A stretch of DNA of 64,000 nt, taken from positions 1 through 64,000 of the forward strand of contig JBJXGO010000127.1 in assembly GCA_046160345.1 (NCBI GenBank), in the 5' to 3' direction. Both the position numbers and the translations under genes were made by a program. The first letter of the stretch is position 1; the number at the start of each line of letters is the position of its first letter. The notes under the pieces were generated by a model. The model saw nothing but the letters and a program-made list of their open reading frames with translations. It ran no database searches and was not told the origin of the DNA. Shown one piece after another: positions 25,994 to 34,156 of this stretch. This DNA comes from M3007 sp046160345 (GTDB taxonomy: Bacteria > Bacteroidota > Bacteroidia > Chitinophagales > Saprospiraceae).

Positions 25994-26359
25994 CTACTTT
26001 TTAACCAGTTTCAAAATCTCTTTCTGCCCGCCGCGATTCATTTCAAACTCCAGGGCAACTGCATCATATTTCAACAATTTCACCATGATCTCTTCTTTCC
26101 CGGTTTCCTTGGTGTAGAGTTTGTCTTTTTCAGTACGCCAGACCCCTGCTTTCAACTGATCGGCAAACATTGCCGAAAATCTGCCATCTTCCCAGAATTC
26201 AAATTGTACCAGTGTAGCGTCCAGATTGCTGGGCTTGTCCATGATCAGCCACTCCGTACCTTGCCACTTGCCGAGCAATGCGGGGTTTTTGTCGTTGACT
26301 TTTTTGCAGGCCAGAATGCTCATGATTGTGAGCGCGATGATTAGAATATTGATTTTCAT
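25994..26359 (-). CDS. Small lipoprotein, lipocalin-like
   Basis: A 121-residue protein with a lipoprotein signal (lipobox SILAC at residues 14-18). The rest, LLGKWQGTEWLI...FEFWEDGRFSAMF, follows a lipocalin-like beta-strand pattern seen in small Bacteroidota lipoproteins. It lies between murG and the HEPN gene. Its role is unknown. Confidence 0.65.
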   Translation of the reverse strand: MKINILIIALTIMSILACKKVNDKNPALLGKWQGTEWLIMDKPSNLDATLVQFEFWEDGRFSAMFADQLKAGVWRTEKDKLYTKETGKEEIMVKLLKYDAVALEFEMNRGGQKEILKLVKK

Positions 26360-26379
26360 GTTTTTTTCTTTATGTGGAT

Positions 26380-27498
26380 TTATGAGGGTTTATTATCGAT
26401 CAATTTAAGTGCTTCATTGGCAATCGCCTCCGCTGCATTTGGTCTTCCCAACTGCCGAATGCTTTCACCAAGGCTGAATGCAAGTGCCTCATTTTCAAGG
26501 ATCAGCAATACTTCTTGCAACATTTTCTCCACCGCATCGCCATCGCGGATAATCCGGGCTGCACCATTTTCTACCAGGGCAAGCGCATTTTTGGTTTGAT
26601 GGTCCTCAGCCACGTTTGGCGAAGGGACCAGAATTGCCGGCTTGCCAACCAAACACAATTCACTGATACTCAATGCCCCTGCCCTTGAAATAATTACATC
26701 TGCCGCTGCATACAACAAATCCATTCTGTCTATGAACCCAAGACACTTGACATTGGGCAATTTGGCGGTTTCCATTGCAGTGTATTCGTATTCATAATAT
26801 TTGCCGCACTGCCAAATCGCTTGTACCTCGGTATGTTTTTCAAAAAACTCCACATTGTCACGCATTGCAATATTCAAAGTCCTTGCCCCAAGGCTGCCGC
26901 CTATAACGACTATGTTTTTTTTCTCCGGTTCAAGACCATAATATTCAAGGGCCTCCTGGCGCTTTCCTTCCAGTTTCAAAATGTCTGACCGGACAGGATT
27001 GCCTGTAAATGCAATTTTTTCCTGAGGAAAAAACTGCTCCATGTGGTCATAGGCTACACAAATTCTGGATGCCTTTTTTCCCAGTATTTTGTTCGTCACT
27101 CCGGCGTATGAATTCTGCTCCTGAATCAGCGTTGGAATACCCGCCTTTTGTGCTGCCCGCATAACCGGCCCACTCGCAAACCCCCCTGTTCCGATCACAA
27201 CATCGGGCTGAAACTTCCGGATAATATTCCGTGCCTTCCACAGGCTTCTGAGCAACTTGACCGGAAACGAAAGGTTTTTTAAACTCATCCCTCTTTGAAA
27301 CCCGGCGATGTTAAGCCCTTCAATGACATATCCCGCTTTAGGGACACGCTCCATTTCCATTTTACCAATTGCACCCACAAAAAGGAATTCCGTTTCAGGC
27401 TGCAATTTTTTTATAGCATCCGCGATGGCGATGGCCGGGAACACGTGGCCGCCGGTGCCGCCGCCTGTTATGAGTATTTTTAGATTTTGATAGTTCAC
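26380..27498 (-). CDS. murG: Lipid II synthase MurG (undecaprenyl-PP-MurNAc-pentapeptide GlcNAc transferase)
   Basis: A 372-residue GT28 enzyme that adds GlcNAc to lipid I to form lipid II on the cytoplasmic face. It has GGTGGHVFPAIAIADAI at the N-terminus, GTGGFASGPVMRAAQ, LIQEQNSYAGVTNK and VVIGGSLGARTLN; the C-terminal ISRAGALSISEL and VPSPNVAEDHQTKNA are donor-binding segments. Confidence 0.95.
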   Translation of the reverse strand: MNYQNLKILITGGGTGGHVFPAIAIADAIKKLQPETEFLFVGAIGKMEMERVPKAGYVIEGLNIAGFQRGMSLKNLSFPVKLLRSLWKARNIIRKFQPDVVIGTGGFASGPVMRAAQKAGIPTLIQEQNSYAGVTNKILGKKASRICVAYDHMEQFFPQEKIAFTGNPVRSDILKLEGKRQEALEYYGLEPEKKNIVVIGGSLGARTLNIAMRDNVEFFEKHTEVQAIWQCGKYYEYEYTAMETAKLPNVKCLGFIDRMDLLYAAADVIISRAGALSISELCLVGKPAILVPSPNVAEDHQTKNALALVENGAARIIRDGDAVEKMLQEVLLILENEALAFSLGESIRQLGRPNAAEAIANEALKLIDNKPS

Positions 27499-27517
27499 AA
27501 CGCTTAGGAATGTTGAT

Positions 27518-27546
27518 TTTGAACACCGATTTTTTTGAACACCGAT
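27518..27546 (+). repeat. Direct repeats of TTTGAACACCGAT
   Basis: Two copies (27518-27530 and 27534-27546) in the gap between ftsW and murG; a third copy is at 22144-22156 after ftsQ. Confidence 0.6.
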
Positions 27547-27581
27547 TTTACAGGTCGTTTATCCGTTTTGCTCCGTTCTCC

Positions 27582-28715
27582 TCATTCCAGGCTTTCGATA
27601 TATTTCGACACACTCAAAATCATTCCCAGCGAAATACAACTGAACATTACGCTAGTGCCTCCCATCGAAACCAGCGGCAGGGTCAAGCCTGTAGCTGGCA
27701 CGAGATTAAGGTTGACCGCCATGTTGGCAAGTGCCTGAACCGTCAACATCAAACTCAATCCAATGGCTAAAAATGCCCCAAATGCCTTTGGGCTTTGGGT
27801 AACCAGGCGAACATTTCGCAAAAACAAGAGCACATAAAGCGCCAGCACTATTGTGCCGCCAACCAGGCCGTATTCCTCACAAATAATGGCATAAATGAAG
27901 TCTGCGTTGCAATAGGGCAGGTAATGGCGCATCATGGAGTTACCCGGCCCATTGCCAAAAATGCCGCCTTTGGCAATAGCGATTTTAGCCTGTTGCACCT
28001 GGTATCCGCCGTCTTCATCGTGCAAGAATGTTTCGACCCGTTTTTCCCAGGTGTTCACCCGAACCAGGTCGAGTTCGGGATAGATTTTGCCAATGCCTAC
28101 CAGTATGGTAAAAACCAGGGCGCCCAGCACCATCATCATAATTATGTATTGACCGCTTACACGCCCCATGAACATCAACAAAATGCAAGTGCCAAACAAG
28201 ATCATGGCCGTACTCAAGTTTGATGGGGCGATAAGCCCACACACCAATACTACTGGGATGATTATTGGGAAAAAAGCCTGTTTTAAACTGGTGATATATT
28301 CCTGTTTGAGGGTCAAAACACGCGCTACATAGATGATCAGCGCAATTTTTGCCATCTCGGATGGTTGAAAACTTATGCCTGCAAAACTTATCCATCGGTT
28401 TGCATCATTAATGTTTGTTCCAAAAAACAAAGTGAAAACCAACAGCGGTATCGTCAGGATAAGCATAGGGCGCGCAAACTGCTGATAGCGCCGATAATGG
28501 ATCAAATGACAGAGATACACCAAAAAAAGCCCAAAAGCCAGCTTCACTGCATGCCCCACAAGGATGCTCGTTGTATTGCCTCCACGGCTGCGCCATGCTT
28601 CCCAACCTGAGGACGAGAACACGGCCAAAATGCTGAACAAGCTCAGCACGGCTACGATCATCCAGATGGTTCGATCGCCCCTAAGTTCTGCTGCTATGCG
28701 GTTGCCGAGTGACAT
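27582..28715 (-). CDS. ftsW: FtsW/RodA/SpoVE-family lipid II polymerase (FtsW)
   Basis: A 377-residue membrane protein with about ten TM helices. Visible family features are FQPSEMAKIALIIYVARV, the basic loop, and GNGPGNSMMRHYLPYCNADFIYAIICEEYGL; the last segment, near LPLVSMGGTSVMF, is highly conserved. It polymerises glycan strands at the septum with the PBP encoded upstream. Position in the dcw cluster supports FtsW over RodA. Confidence 0.93.
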   Translation of the reverse strand: MSLGNRIAAELRGDRTIWMIVAVLSLFSILAVFSSSGWEAWRSRGGNTTSILVGHAVKLAFGLFLVYLCHLIHYRRYQQFARPMLILTIPLLVFTLFFGTNINDANRWISFAGISFQPSEMAKIALIIYVARVLTLKQEYITSLKQAFFPIIIPVVLVCGLIAPSNLSTAMILFGTCILLMFMGRVSGQYIIMMMVLGALVFTILVGIGKIYPELDLVRVNTWEKRVETFLHDEDGGYQVQQAKIAIAKGGIFGNGPGNSMMRHYLPYCNADFIYAIICEEYGLVGGTIVLALYVLLFLRNVRLVTQSPKAFGAFLAIGLSLMLTVQALANMAVNLNLVPATGLTLPLVSMGGTSVMFSCISLGMILSVSKYIESLE

Positions 28716-28728
28716 GGTTGGTGGTTAG

Positions 28729-28758
28729 TTGATTGGTTATTGGTTGATTGGTTATTGG
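28729..28758 (-). repeat. 15-bp tandem repeat upstream of ftsW
   Basis: The unit TTGATTGGTTATTGG occurs twice in tandem (28729-28743, 28744-28758), with partial copies beside it, between ftsW and the glycosyltransferase. Confidence 0.65.
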
Positions 28759-29849
28759 TTATTTAATAGTTCCTGATAAAATTCCAGGTATTGGGTGGCA
28801 GCTTTTTCCCAGGTAAATTGGGATGCCCAGGCTTTCAATCTTTTTGGTTTTTCCAGATCATTTTCAAAGTTTGTCATGCTTTCTTTGAATGTTGTGGTTA
28901 TAGTTTGGGGTTCAAAATCTTTGAAATAATAGGCTTCGGTGCCGCCAATTTCCGGAAGGCTGGTTCGGTCGGACAGAAAGACGGGCTTTCCCAACGACAT
29001 TGCTTCTACAACGGGCAATCCAAAACCTTCAGCAAGCGATGGGAACAAGAGTGCGGTACAATTGGCGTAATACCCCCATTTCGCTTCCTCGTCAACTGGC
29101 CCACAGAATTCAATCCGGTCGGCTACACCATATTTTAGGGCCTCTTGTTCAATACGGGCCTTATACCCACGACTATCCGGACCGGCAATGAACCATTTGT
29201 ATGCTGTAAACTCCTTCAAAATCGGCATCAAAACATGATAATTCTTCTTGGGGTGAATGCCGATGGAGAAGAAAAATGGGCTTTGTATTTTGGAGGTATT
29301 TCTCATGGAAGGCTTGCCGAAAGCAGGTGAATTTTTGCTTGTGGCCTGGATCTTGGTGGAACTTCCTCCATTGTAAATCACTCGTTCCATGATCATGGCG
29401 CTTACGTTCAAATTCCGGTGTACTGACTGCTTCACATACTCGGATATGTAAACCAGGCCTTTAGCGCGATTTATTTTTCTTTGCAAGCCTGCCAAGATGC
29501 GGCTCTTTTTAGTCGCTGAATAATCTGGTCTTTCCAGAAAATTCAGGTCGTGAAAGGTGATGGCCAATGGCGTTTTCCGACTGCGGGGCATGTATTCCGA
29601 ATCCTGGTGCAAACAATGCCACACTGATTCCCCCAAAGAAGGCCCCAGTATTTTGTGCCAGGGTTTTACTGCTTTATAGCCCAAATTGTGCCCAAACTCG
29701 CCCATCCGCTCTTGTGGAAGCAGACATACAAAACCCAGGTCCTGCGCCGACTGCCTGGCAGCAAAAGCGTGCCCTAATTGGAGGCAATATTGCCCCAATC
29801 CGGAGTAAGGATTTCGTAAACGTTCCATTTCAAGTGCGATAATTGGCAT
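28752..29849 (-). CDS. Glycosyltransferase family 4, inserted in the dcw cluster
   Basis: A 365-residue GT-B enzyme. The N-terminal half includes GLGQYCLQLGHAF and AITFHDLNFLERPDY; the C-terminal half has SIGIHPKKNYHVL and the donor motif AEGFGLPVVEAMSLGKPVFLSDRTSLPEIGG. It lies 6 bp from murD and upstream of ftsW, so it is transcribed with peptidoglycan genes, although GT4 is not a usual dcw member. Substrate unknown. Confidence 0.85.
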   Translation of the reverse strand: MPIIALEMERLRNPYSGLGQYCLQLGHAFAARQSAQDLGFVCLLPQERMGEFGHNLGYKAVKPWHKILGPSLGESVWHCLHQDSEYMPRSRKTPLAITFHDLNFLERPDYSATKKSRILAGLQRKINRAKGLVYISEYVKQSVHRNLNVSAMIMERVIYNGGSSTKIQATSKNSPAFGKPSMRNTSKIQSPFFFSIGIHPKKNYHVLMPILKEFTAYKWFIAGPDSRGYKARIEQEALKYGVADRIEFCGPVDEEAKWGYYANCTALLFPSLAEGFGLPVVEAMSLGKPVFLSDRTSLPEIGGTEAYYFKDFEPQTITTTFKESMTNFENDLEKPKRLKAWASQFTWEKAATQYLEFYQELLNNQ

Positions 29850-29855
29850 TGATGG

Positions 29856-31217
29856 TTAATTATTTAATTGGATGATTTGTAAAACTGCTGCCCGGAACTG
29901 CTCCCCACGATCTTCATAATTTTTGAACAAATCGAAACTTGCACAAGCAGGACTGAGCAATACGGTGTCTCCTTTTTTCGCTAAACTTGCTGCTGCTGAC
30001 ACTCCTTCCTTTGCACTTTTAGTTTCTACCATCGGCTTTTTCATTTTGCCAAACACTGTGATTAACTTTGAATTATCCACGCCCATGCAGACGATGGCCT
30101 TCACCTTTTTTTTCACCAATTTCAAGAGTGGCGCATAATCGTTCCCCTTGTCCTGGCCACCAACGATCCACACCGTCGGCGTATCCATCGCCTGCAGGGC
30201 ATAGAAAACCGAATCCACATTGGTTGCTTTCGAGTCGTTTATCCAGGTTACACCACCGGTTTCTGCCACAACTTCCAATCGGTGGGGCGGCGGCACGAAC
30301 GTGTTCAAACCTTTCTGAATTGCGCCCTTGTCTGCGCCTAACAACAGCGCCGCGTGAATGGCACAAGCGGCGTTAAACATATTGTGCGGGCCACGCAGGG
30401 CAGAATTTGTCATGCTGAAGGAATCTTTCCCGACCTTGATCTGGCCGTTTTTAAAAATCCCTTTTCGGATGGCGATATGTTTGGGTCCCGTGGAAGTCAG
30501 GCGGTGACTTGAAGCCGCCGCATAACTTTTCACGATCGGGTCAAACCCGTTGTAAATGAACTTGTCGCCGCGCCCTTGATTCATTGTAATCCTGAATTTT
30601 GAGGCTGCGTAGTTTTCAAGTTTGTAATCATATCGATCCAAATGATCTGGTGTGATGTTTAGCAGTATGGCAATTTTTGGCCGAAACTTTTGAATATCAT
30701 CCAGTTGGAAACTTGAAAGCTCCAGCACGAAAATCCTCTGTGCCTTTGCGGTTCTGCGGCTTATCAGATCTTCCACTGTCATCCGCGCAAATGAATTCCC
30801 CACATTTCCACCTTTAAGTACATCCAGTCCGGCGGTTTTCAAAAGGTGGTAGATCAACTCTGTTGTAGTCGTTTTGCCGTTTGAGCCTGTGATGGCGACG
30901 ATCTGGCATTTGCCTGCATGGCGAAATCCAAATTCGATCTCACCTATTACATTGATGCCCTTTTCACGCACGGCTATCATCGCCTCACTTTTTTCTGGAA
31001 TGCCCGGGCTTTTGATTATTTCACTGGCGTTCAGAATCCTGTCCAAGGTGTGCTGGTTTTCCTCCCAGGGAATGCCCGCCGCATTGAGCTCCGCTTGATA
31101 CTCCGCCTTGATTGCACCTTTATCTGACACGAACACGTCATAGCCAAGGTGTTCGGCCAACAGGGCCGCACCTGTGCCGGATTCACCGGAGCCTAATATG
31201 ACGAGTCGTTTTTTCAT
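29856..31217 (-). CDS. murD: UDP-N-acetylmuramoylalanine-D-glutamate ligase (MurD)
   Basis: A 453-residue ligase from ATG 31217, overlapping mraY by 4 bp (ATGA). It adds D-glutamate to UDP-MurNAc-L-Ala. It has GSGESGTGAALLA at the start, GSNGKTTTTEL (ATP loop), HRLEVVAETGGVTWINDSKATN and a C-terminal Mur-ligase domain ending in SPACASFDLFKNYEDRG. A decayed palindrome at 30496-30524 lies in its middle third. Confidence 0.95.
   Translation of the reverse strand: MKKRLVILGSGESGTGAALLAEHLGYDVFVSDKGAIKAEYQAELNAAGIPWEENQHTLDRILNASEIIKSPGIPEKSEAMIAVREKGINVIGEIEFGFRHAGKCQIVAITGSNGKTTTTELIYHLLKTAGLDVLKGGNVGNSFARMTVEDLISRRTAKAQRIFVLELSSFQLDDIQKFRPKIAILLNITPDHLDRYDYKLENYAASKFRITMNQGRGDKFIYNGFDPIVKSYAAASSHRLTSTGPKHIAIRKGIFKNGQIKVGKDSFSMTNSALRGPHNMFNAACAIHAALLLGADKGAIQKGLNTFVPPPHRLEVVAETGGVTWINDSKATNVDSVFYALQAMDTPTVWIVGGQDKGNDYAPLLKLVKKKVKAIVCMGVDNSKLITVFGKMKKPMVETKSAKEGVSAAASLAKKGDTVLLSPACASFDLFKNYEDRGEQFRAAVLQIIQLNN
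30496..30524 (-). repeat. Decayed palindrome inside murD
   Basis: AGGCGGTGACTTGAAGCCGCC with imperfect flanks, sharing the core GGCGGTGACTTG and the encoded SHRLT with the perfect palindrome in murE (33918-33950). Confidence 0.5.
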
Positions 31218-32473
31218 CTGATTTTCAATGTTATGATCGTGGCCACCGCCAGCAAAATCTGCACGATCCAAAAGCGGACTGAGATTGTGACCTCGTGATA
31301 GCCTTTCTTTTGGTAGTGGTGGTGCAGGGGCGCCATTAAAAAGACCCGCCGACCTTCACCGTATTTCCGTTTGGTGTATTTGAAGTACCATACCTGAATA
31401 ATCACGGACAAGTTTTCAACCAAAAACACACCGCACAATACAGGAATCAACAATTCCTTTCGAGTCACAATTGCCAGCGCCGCTATAATCCCGCCTAAAG
31501 TCAAACTACCGGTATCGCCCATAAAAACCCGGGCTGGGAACACATTATACCATAAAAACCCGATACATCCGCCTAGCAGGCAAGCCGAAAAAACCACCAA
31601 TTCGCTACTGTACGGGATATAGAATATCTTCAGAAAATCTGCAGCCACCGAGTTGCCGCTCAAGTAAGACAACATCCCCAGTGCTGCTATCACAATGGCC
31701 GAAACACCCGCCGCTTGCCCGTCCAAACCATCCGTAAGATTTGCCCCATTGCTCACCGCGGTAATGACCAATATGACCATCAGGACAAAAAAAATCGAAC
31801 TCAGATCGCGTGCGTTATCGCCCAAAAACCACAGGAAGCGAGAATAGTCAAGTTCATTGTTTTTAAAAAAAGGCACATTGGTGATTGGTGCTTTTACGTA
31901 CACCATTTCCTTGTAGGAATTAGGCGCCGTCAAGTCTTTCACAAAAAGCGTTTCTGTCACTTCATAACCCTTTAGGGCCGCTACTTCGGGCTCCATACGC
32001 ACAACTACTTCATCATTCATCAACATCGTAATGCCGACTATCAAACCCAAGCCCACTTGACCCATTATTTTAAACCTGCCTTTCAACCCCTGTTTATCCT
32101 TTTTAAAGACCTTGATATAATCGTCCAAAAAACCAATTGCAAACATCCATACCGTGCTGAAAAGCATCAAAAGGATATAAACATTGTCGAGTCGAGCTAA
32201 AAGCAGGCAAGGTATCAGAGTCGCTGCTACGATGATTATTCCACCCATGGTGGGTGTGCCTGCTTTCAAATTTTGTCCGGCAAGGCCCAGGTCGCGCACC
32301 GTTTCACCAATCTGAGAACTTCTGAGCCAGTCAATGATACGTTTGCCAATGATCATTGAAATCAGCAGGGACACAAGCATTGCCAATCCAGCCCGGAACG
32401 AGATGAACTTGAACAGGCCTGCTCCCGGCAAGTCGTAATGTTCTTTTAGATATTCAAATAGGTGGACAAGCAT
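31214..32473 (-). CDS. mraY: Phospho-N-acetylmuramoyl-pentapeptide transferase (MraY)
   Basis: A 419-residue membrane enzyme from ATG 32473 (MLVHLFEYL). It makes lipid I. Signatures include GTPTMGGIIIVAATL, the DDYIKVFKKDKQGLKGRFKIMGQ region, NLTDGLDGQAAGVSAI, FMGDTGSLTLGG and the C-terminal PLHHHYQKKGYHE histidine cluster. The frame remains open further upstream, but the family start and the palindrome upstream argue for 32473. Confidence 0.95.
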   Translation of the reverse strand: MLVHLFEYLKEHYDLPGAGLFKFISFRAGLAMLVSLLISMIIGKRIIDWLRSSQIGETVRDLGLAGQNLKAGTPTMGGIIIVAATLIPCLLLARLDNVYILLMLFSTVWMFAIGFLDDYIKVFKKDKQGLKGRFKIMGQVGLGLIVGITMLMNDEVVVRMEPEVAALKGYEVTETLFVKDLTAPNSYKEMVYVKAPITNVPFFKNNELDYSRFLWFLGDNARDLSSIFFVLMVILVITAVSNGANLTDGLDGQAAGVSAIVIAALGMLSYLSGNSVAADFLKIFYIPYSSELVVFSACLLGGCIGFLWYNVFPARVFMGDTGSLTLGGIIAALAIVTRKELLIPVLCGVFLVENLSVIIQVWYFKYTKRKYGEGRRVFLMAPLHHHYQKKGYHEVTISVRFWIVQILLAVATIITLKIR

Positions 32474-32495
32474 GACTGTGGTGTTTAACTTTCTT

Positions 32496-32528
32496 AACTT
32501 TTCGAAAGTTTGGAACTTTCGAAAAGTT
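32496..32528. repeat. Perfect palindrome upstream of mraY
   Basis: Arms of 15 bp (AACTTTTCGAAAGTT and AACTTTCGAAAAGTT) separated by TGG. It is 22 bp before the mraY start on the minus strand. No T-run, so not a terminator. Confidence 0.75.
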
Positions 32529-32668
32529 GATCTCGGTTTCAAATTGGCTGTGGGGCGATGTTGCATCGCCCCGCAACCTGCTCAAAATCAAAATAGTAGT
32601 CCCTCCACTATTTTATCTTTACCCGTTTACCCGCCGTAGCGCATAGCGCGAAGGCGGGCACCTCCGGC

Positions 32669-34147
32669 TTATTCCTCTTCAAAATACTTCGACAACATCT
32701 GCTTATCGTCGAAAGGATATTTCACCCCTTGTATATCCTGATATTTTTCGTGGCCCTTTCCTGCTACCAAAATCACATCGTTTGATCTGGCCAATCGAAT
32801 GGCTGTTTTGATGGCTTGCTCACGGTCTTGGATATTGAGCGTTTTTTTCTTGCCCTCTGCATACAATCCGGCCTCCATATCCTTCAAAATCGCTGCCGGG
32901 TCTTCGGTTCGTGGGTTGTCACTGGTCAGGATGAGCTGGTCGCTGAACCGGGCTGCTACTTGGGCCATAATCGGCCGTTTGGTCTTGTCTCTGTCGCCTC
33001 CTGCACCCACAACAGTGATGACACGCGAAACTTTCTTTTTCAATTTGGTGATGGTTTCCAACACTTTTTCTAGTGCATCAGGGGTGTGTGCGTAATCAAT
33101 GATGCCGATACAACCGGGTTTTGAAGGGTGGTTGATGTGATCGAACCGGCCTTCTGCTCCCGGAAGTTTGCTGAGGGAGGTGAGTAAGTCAAGTTTACTA
33201 AACCTTGAAGGTTTAGTAAACTCGGCCAACAGCATTGCCACGCCATATGCTGCAGTGAGATTGTACGCATTAAACTCACCGATCATCCTCGCGTGTATTT
33301 GCGCCCCATCCAATTCCAGATGAAGCCCTTCGAGGCTATTTTCGATTATTTTCGCTTTGAAATTGGCTGGGGTTTTCAGACCATAAGCGGCTTTTCGGGC
33401 TTTGGTGTTTTGCAACATGAGCGCGCCGTTTTTATCATCTGCATTGGTCAGTGCAAAAGCCGTTTTAGGCAAATCGTCAAAGAACTTTTTCTTGGCGTCG
33501 CGGTATTCTGCAAAGGTTTTGTGGTAATCCAAATGATCGTGGGTCAGGTTTGTGAACACCCCGCCGGTGAAATACACCCCGGCAATCCTACGCTGGTGCA
33601 CCGCATGACTGCTAACCTCCATGAACACATAGCTGCAACCCGCATCCGCCATTTTTCGGAGTAATTCGTGTACTCGAACTGCATCCGGCGTGGTATGGGT
33701 ACTTGCGATGATCTCCTCCCCTACCCTATTTTCGACCGTACCAATAAGGCCACATTTGTAACCCACTGCCGTAAAAAGTTGCCAAAGCAAAGTGACCGTG
33801 GTCGTTTTTCCGTTGGTGCCGGTGATTCCGACAAGAGCGAGTTCTTCCGAAGGATTACCGTAGTAGTTGGAAGCCATTTGGCCCAGGGCTTCAGCGGAGT
33901 CGGCGACGCGGACCGTAGTGAGGCGGTGACTTGGAGTCACCGCCTCACTATGCACAACCGCCACCGCTCCATTTTCTATCGCCTTGTCAATGAACTGATG
34001 CCCATCCACTACCGCGCCGCGCACCGCCACAAACACATCTCCAGATTGCACAGCCCTACTGTCGAACCGGATTTGACCGATTTCGATGTTCGTGCTGCCT
34101 TGTGTTTCAAGCACTTGCAGGTTTTGCAGGAGATGAGTTAATAGCAT
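32669..34147 (-). CDS. murE: UDP-MurNAc-tripeptide synthetase MurE (meso-DAP adding)
   Basis: A 492-residue ligase. ATP loop is GTNGKTTTVTL; the DNPR motif (LTSDNPRTEDP) indicates use of meso-diaminopimelate. It also has HDHLDYHKTF and DYAHTPDALEKVL. Two palindromes lie inside the coding sequence, at 33193-33221 (encoding around TKPSRFSK) and 33918-33950 (encoding around TPSHRLT). Both leave the frame open. Confidence 0.95.
   Translation of the reverse strand: MLLTHLLQNLQVLETQGSTNIEIGQIRFDSRAVQSGDVFVAVRGAVVDGHQFIDKAIENGAVAVVHSEAVTPSHRLTTVRVADSAEALGQMASNYYGNPSEELALVGITGTNGKTTTVTLLWQLFTAVGYKCGLIGTVENRVGEEIIASTHTTPDAVRVHELLRKMADAGCSYVFMEVSSHAVHQRRIAGVYFTGGVFTNLTHDHLDYHKTFAEYRDAKKKFFDDLPKTAFALTNADDKNGALMLQNTKARKAAYGLKTPANFKAKIIENSLEGLHLELDGAQIHARMIGEFNAYNLTAAYGVAMLLAEFTKPSRFSKLDLLTSLSKLPGAEGRFDHINHPSKPGCIGIIDYAHTPDALEKVLETITKLKKKVSRVITVVGAGGDRDKTKRPIMAQVAARFSDQLILTSDNPRTEDPAAILKDMEAGLYAEGKKKTLNIQDREQAIKTAIRLARSNDVILVAGKGHEKYQDIQGVKYPFDDKQMLSKYFEEE
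33193..33221 (-). repeat. Palindrome inside murE (14-bp arms)
   Basis: GTTTACTAAACCTT, one central base, then AAGGTTTAGTAAAC. It lies in a region where typical MurE has several fewer residues, between the LLAE helix and LTSLSKL. Confidence 0.8.
33918..33950 (-). repeat. Palindrome inside murE (15-bp arms)
   Basis: AGTGAGGCGGTGACT, TGG, AGTCACCGCCTCACT. Perfect arms; the central TGG is shared with the palindrome upstream of mraY. It falls in the N-terminal domain of MurE. Confidence 0.85.
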
Positions 34148-34156
34148 CGTTGTTTA

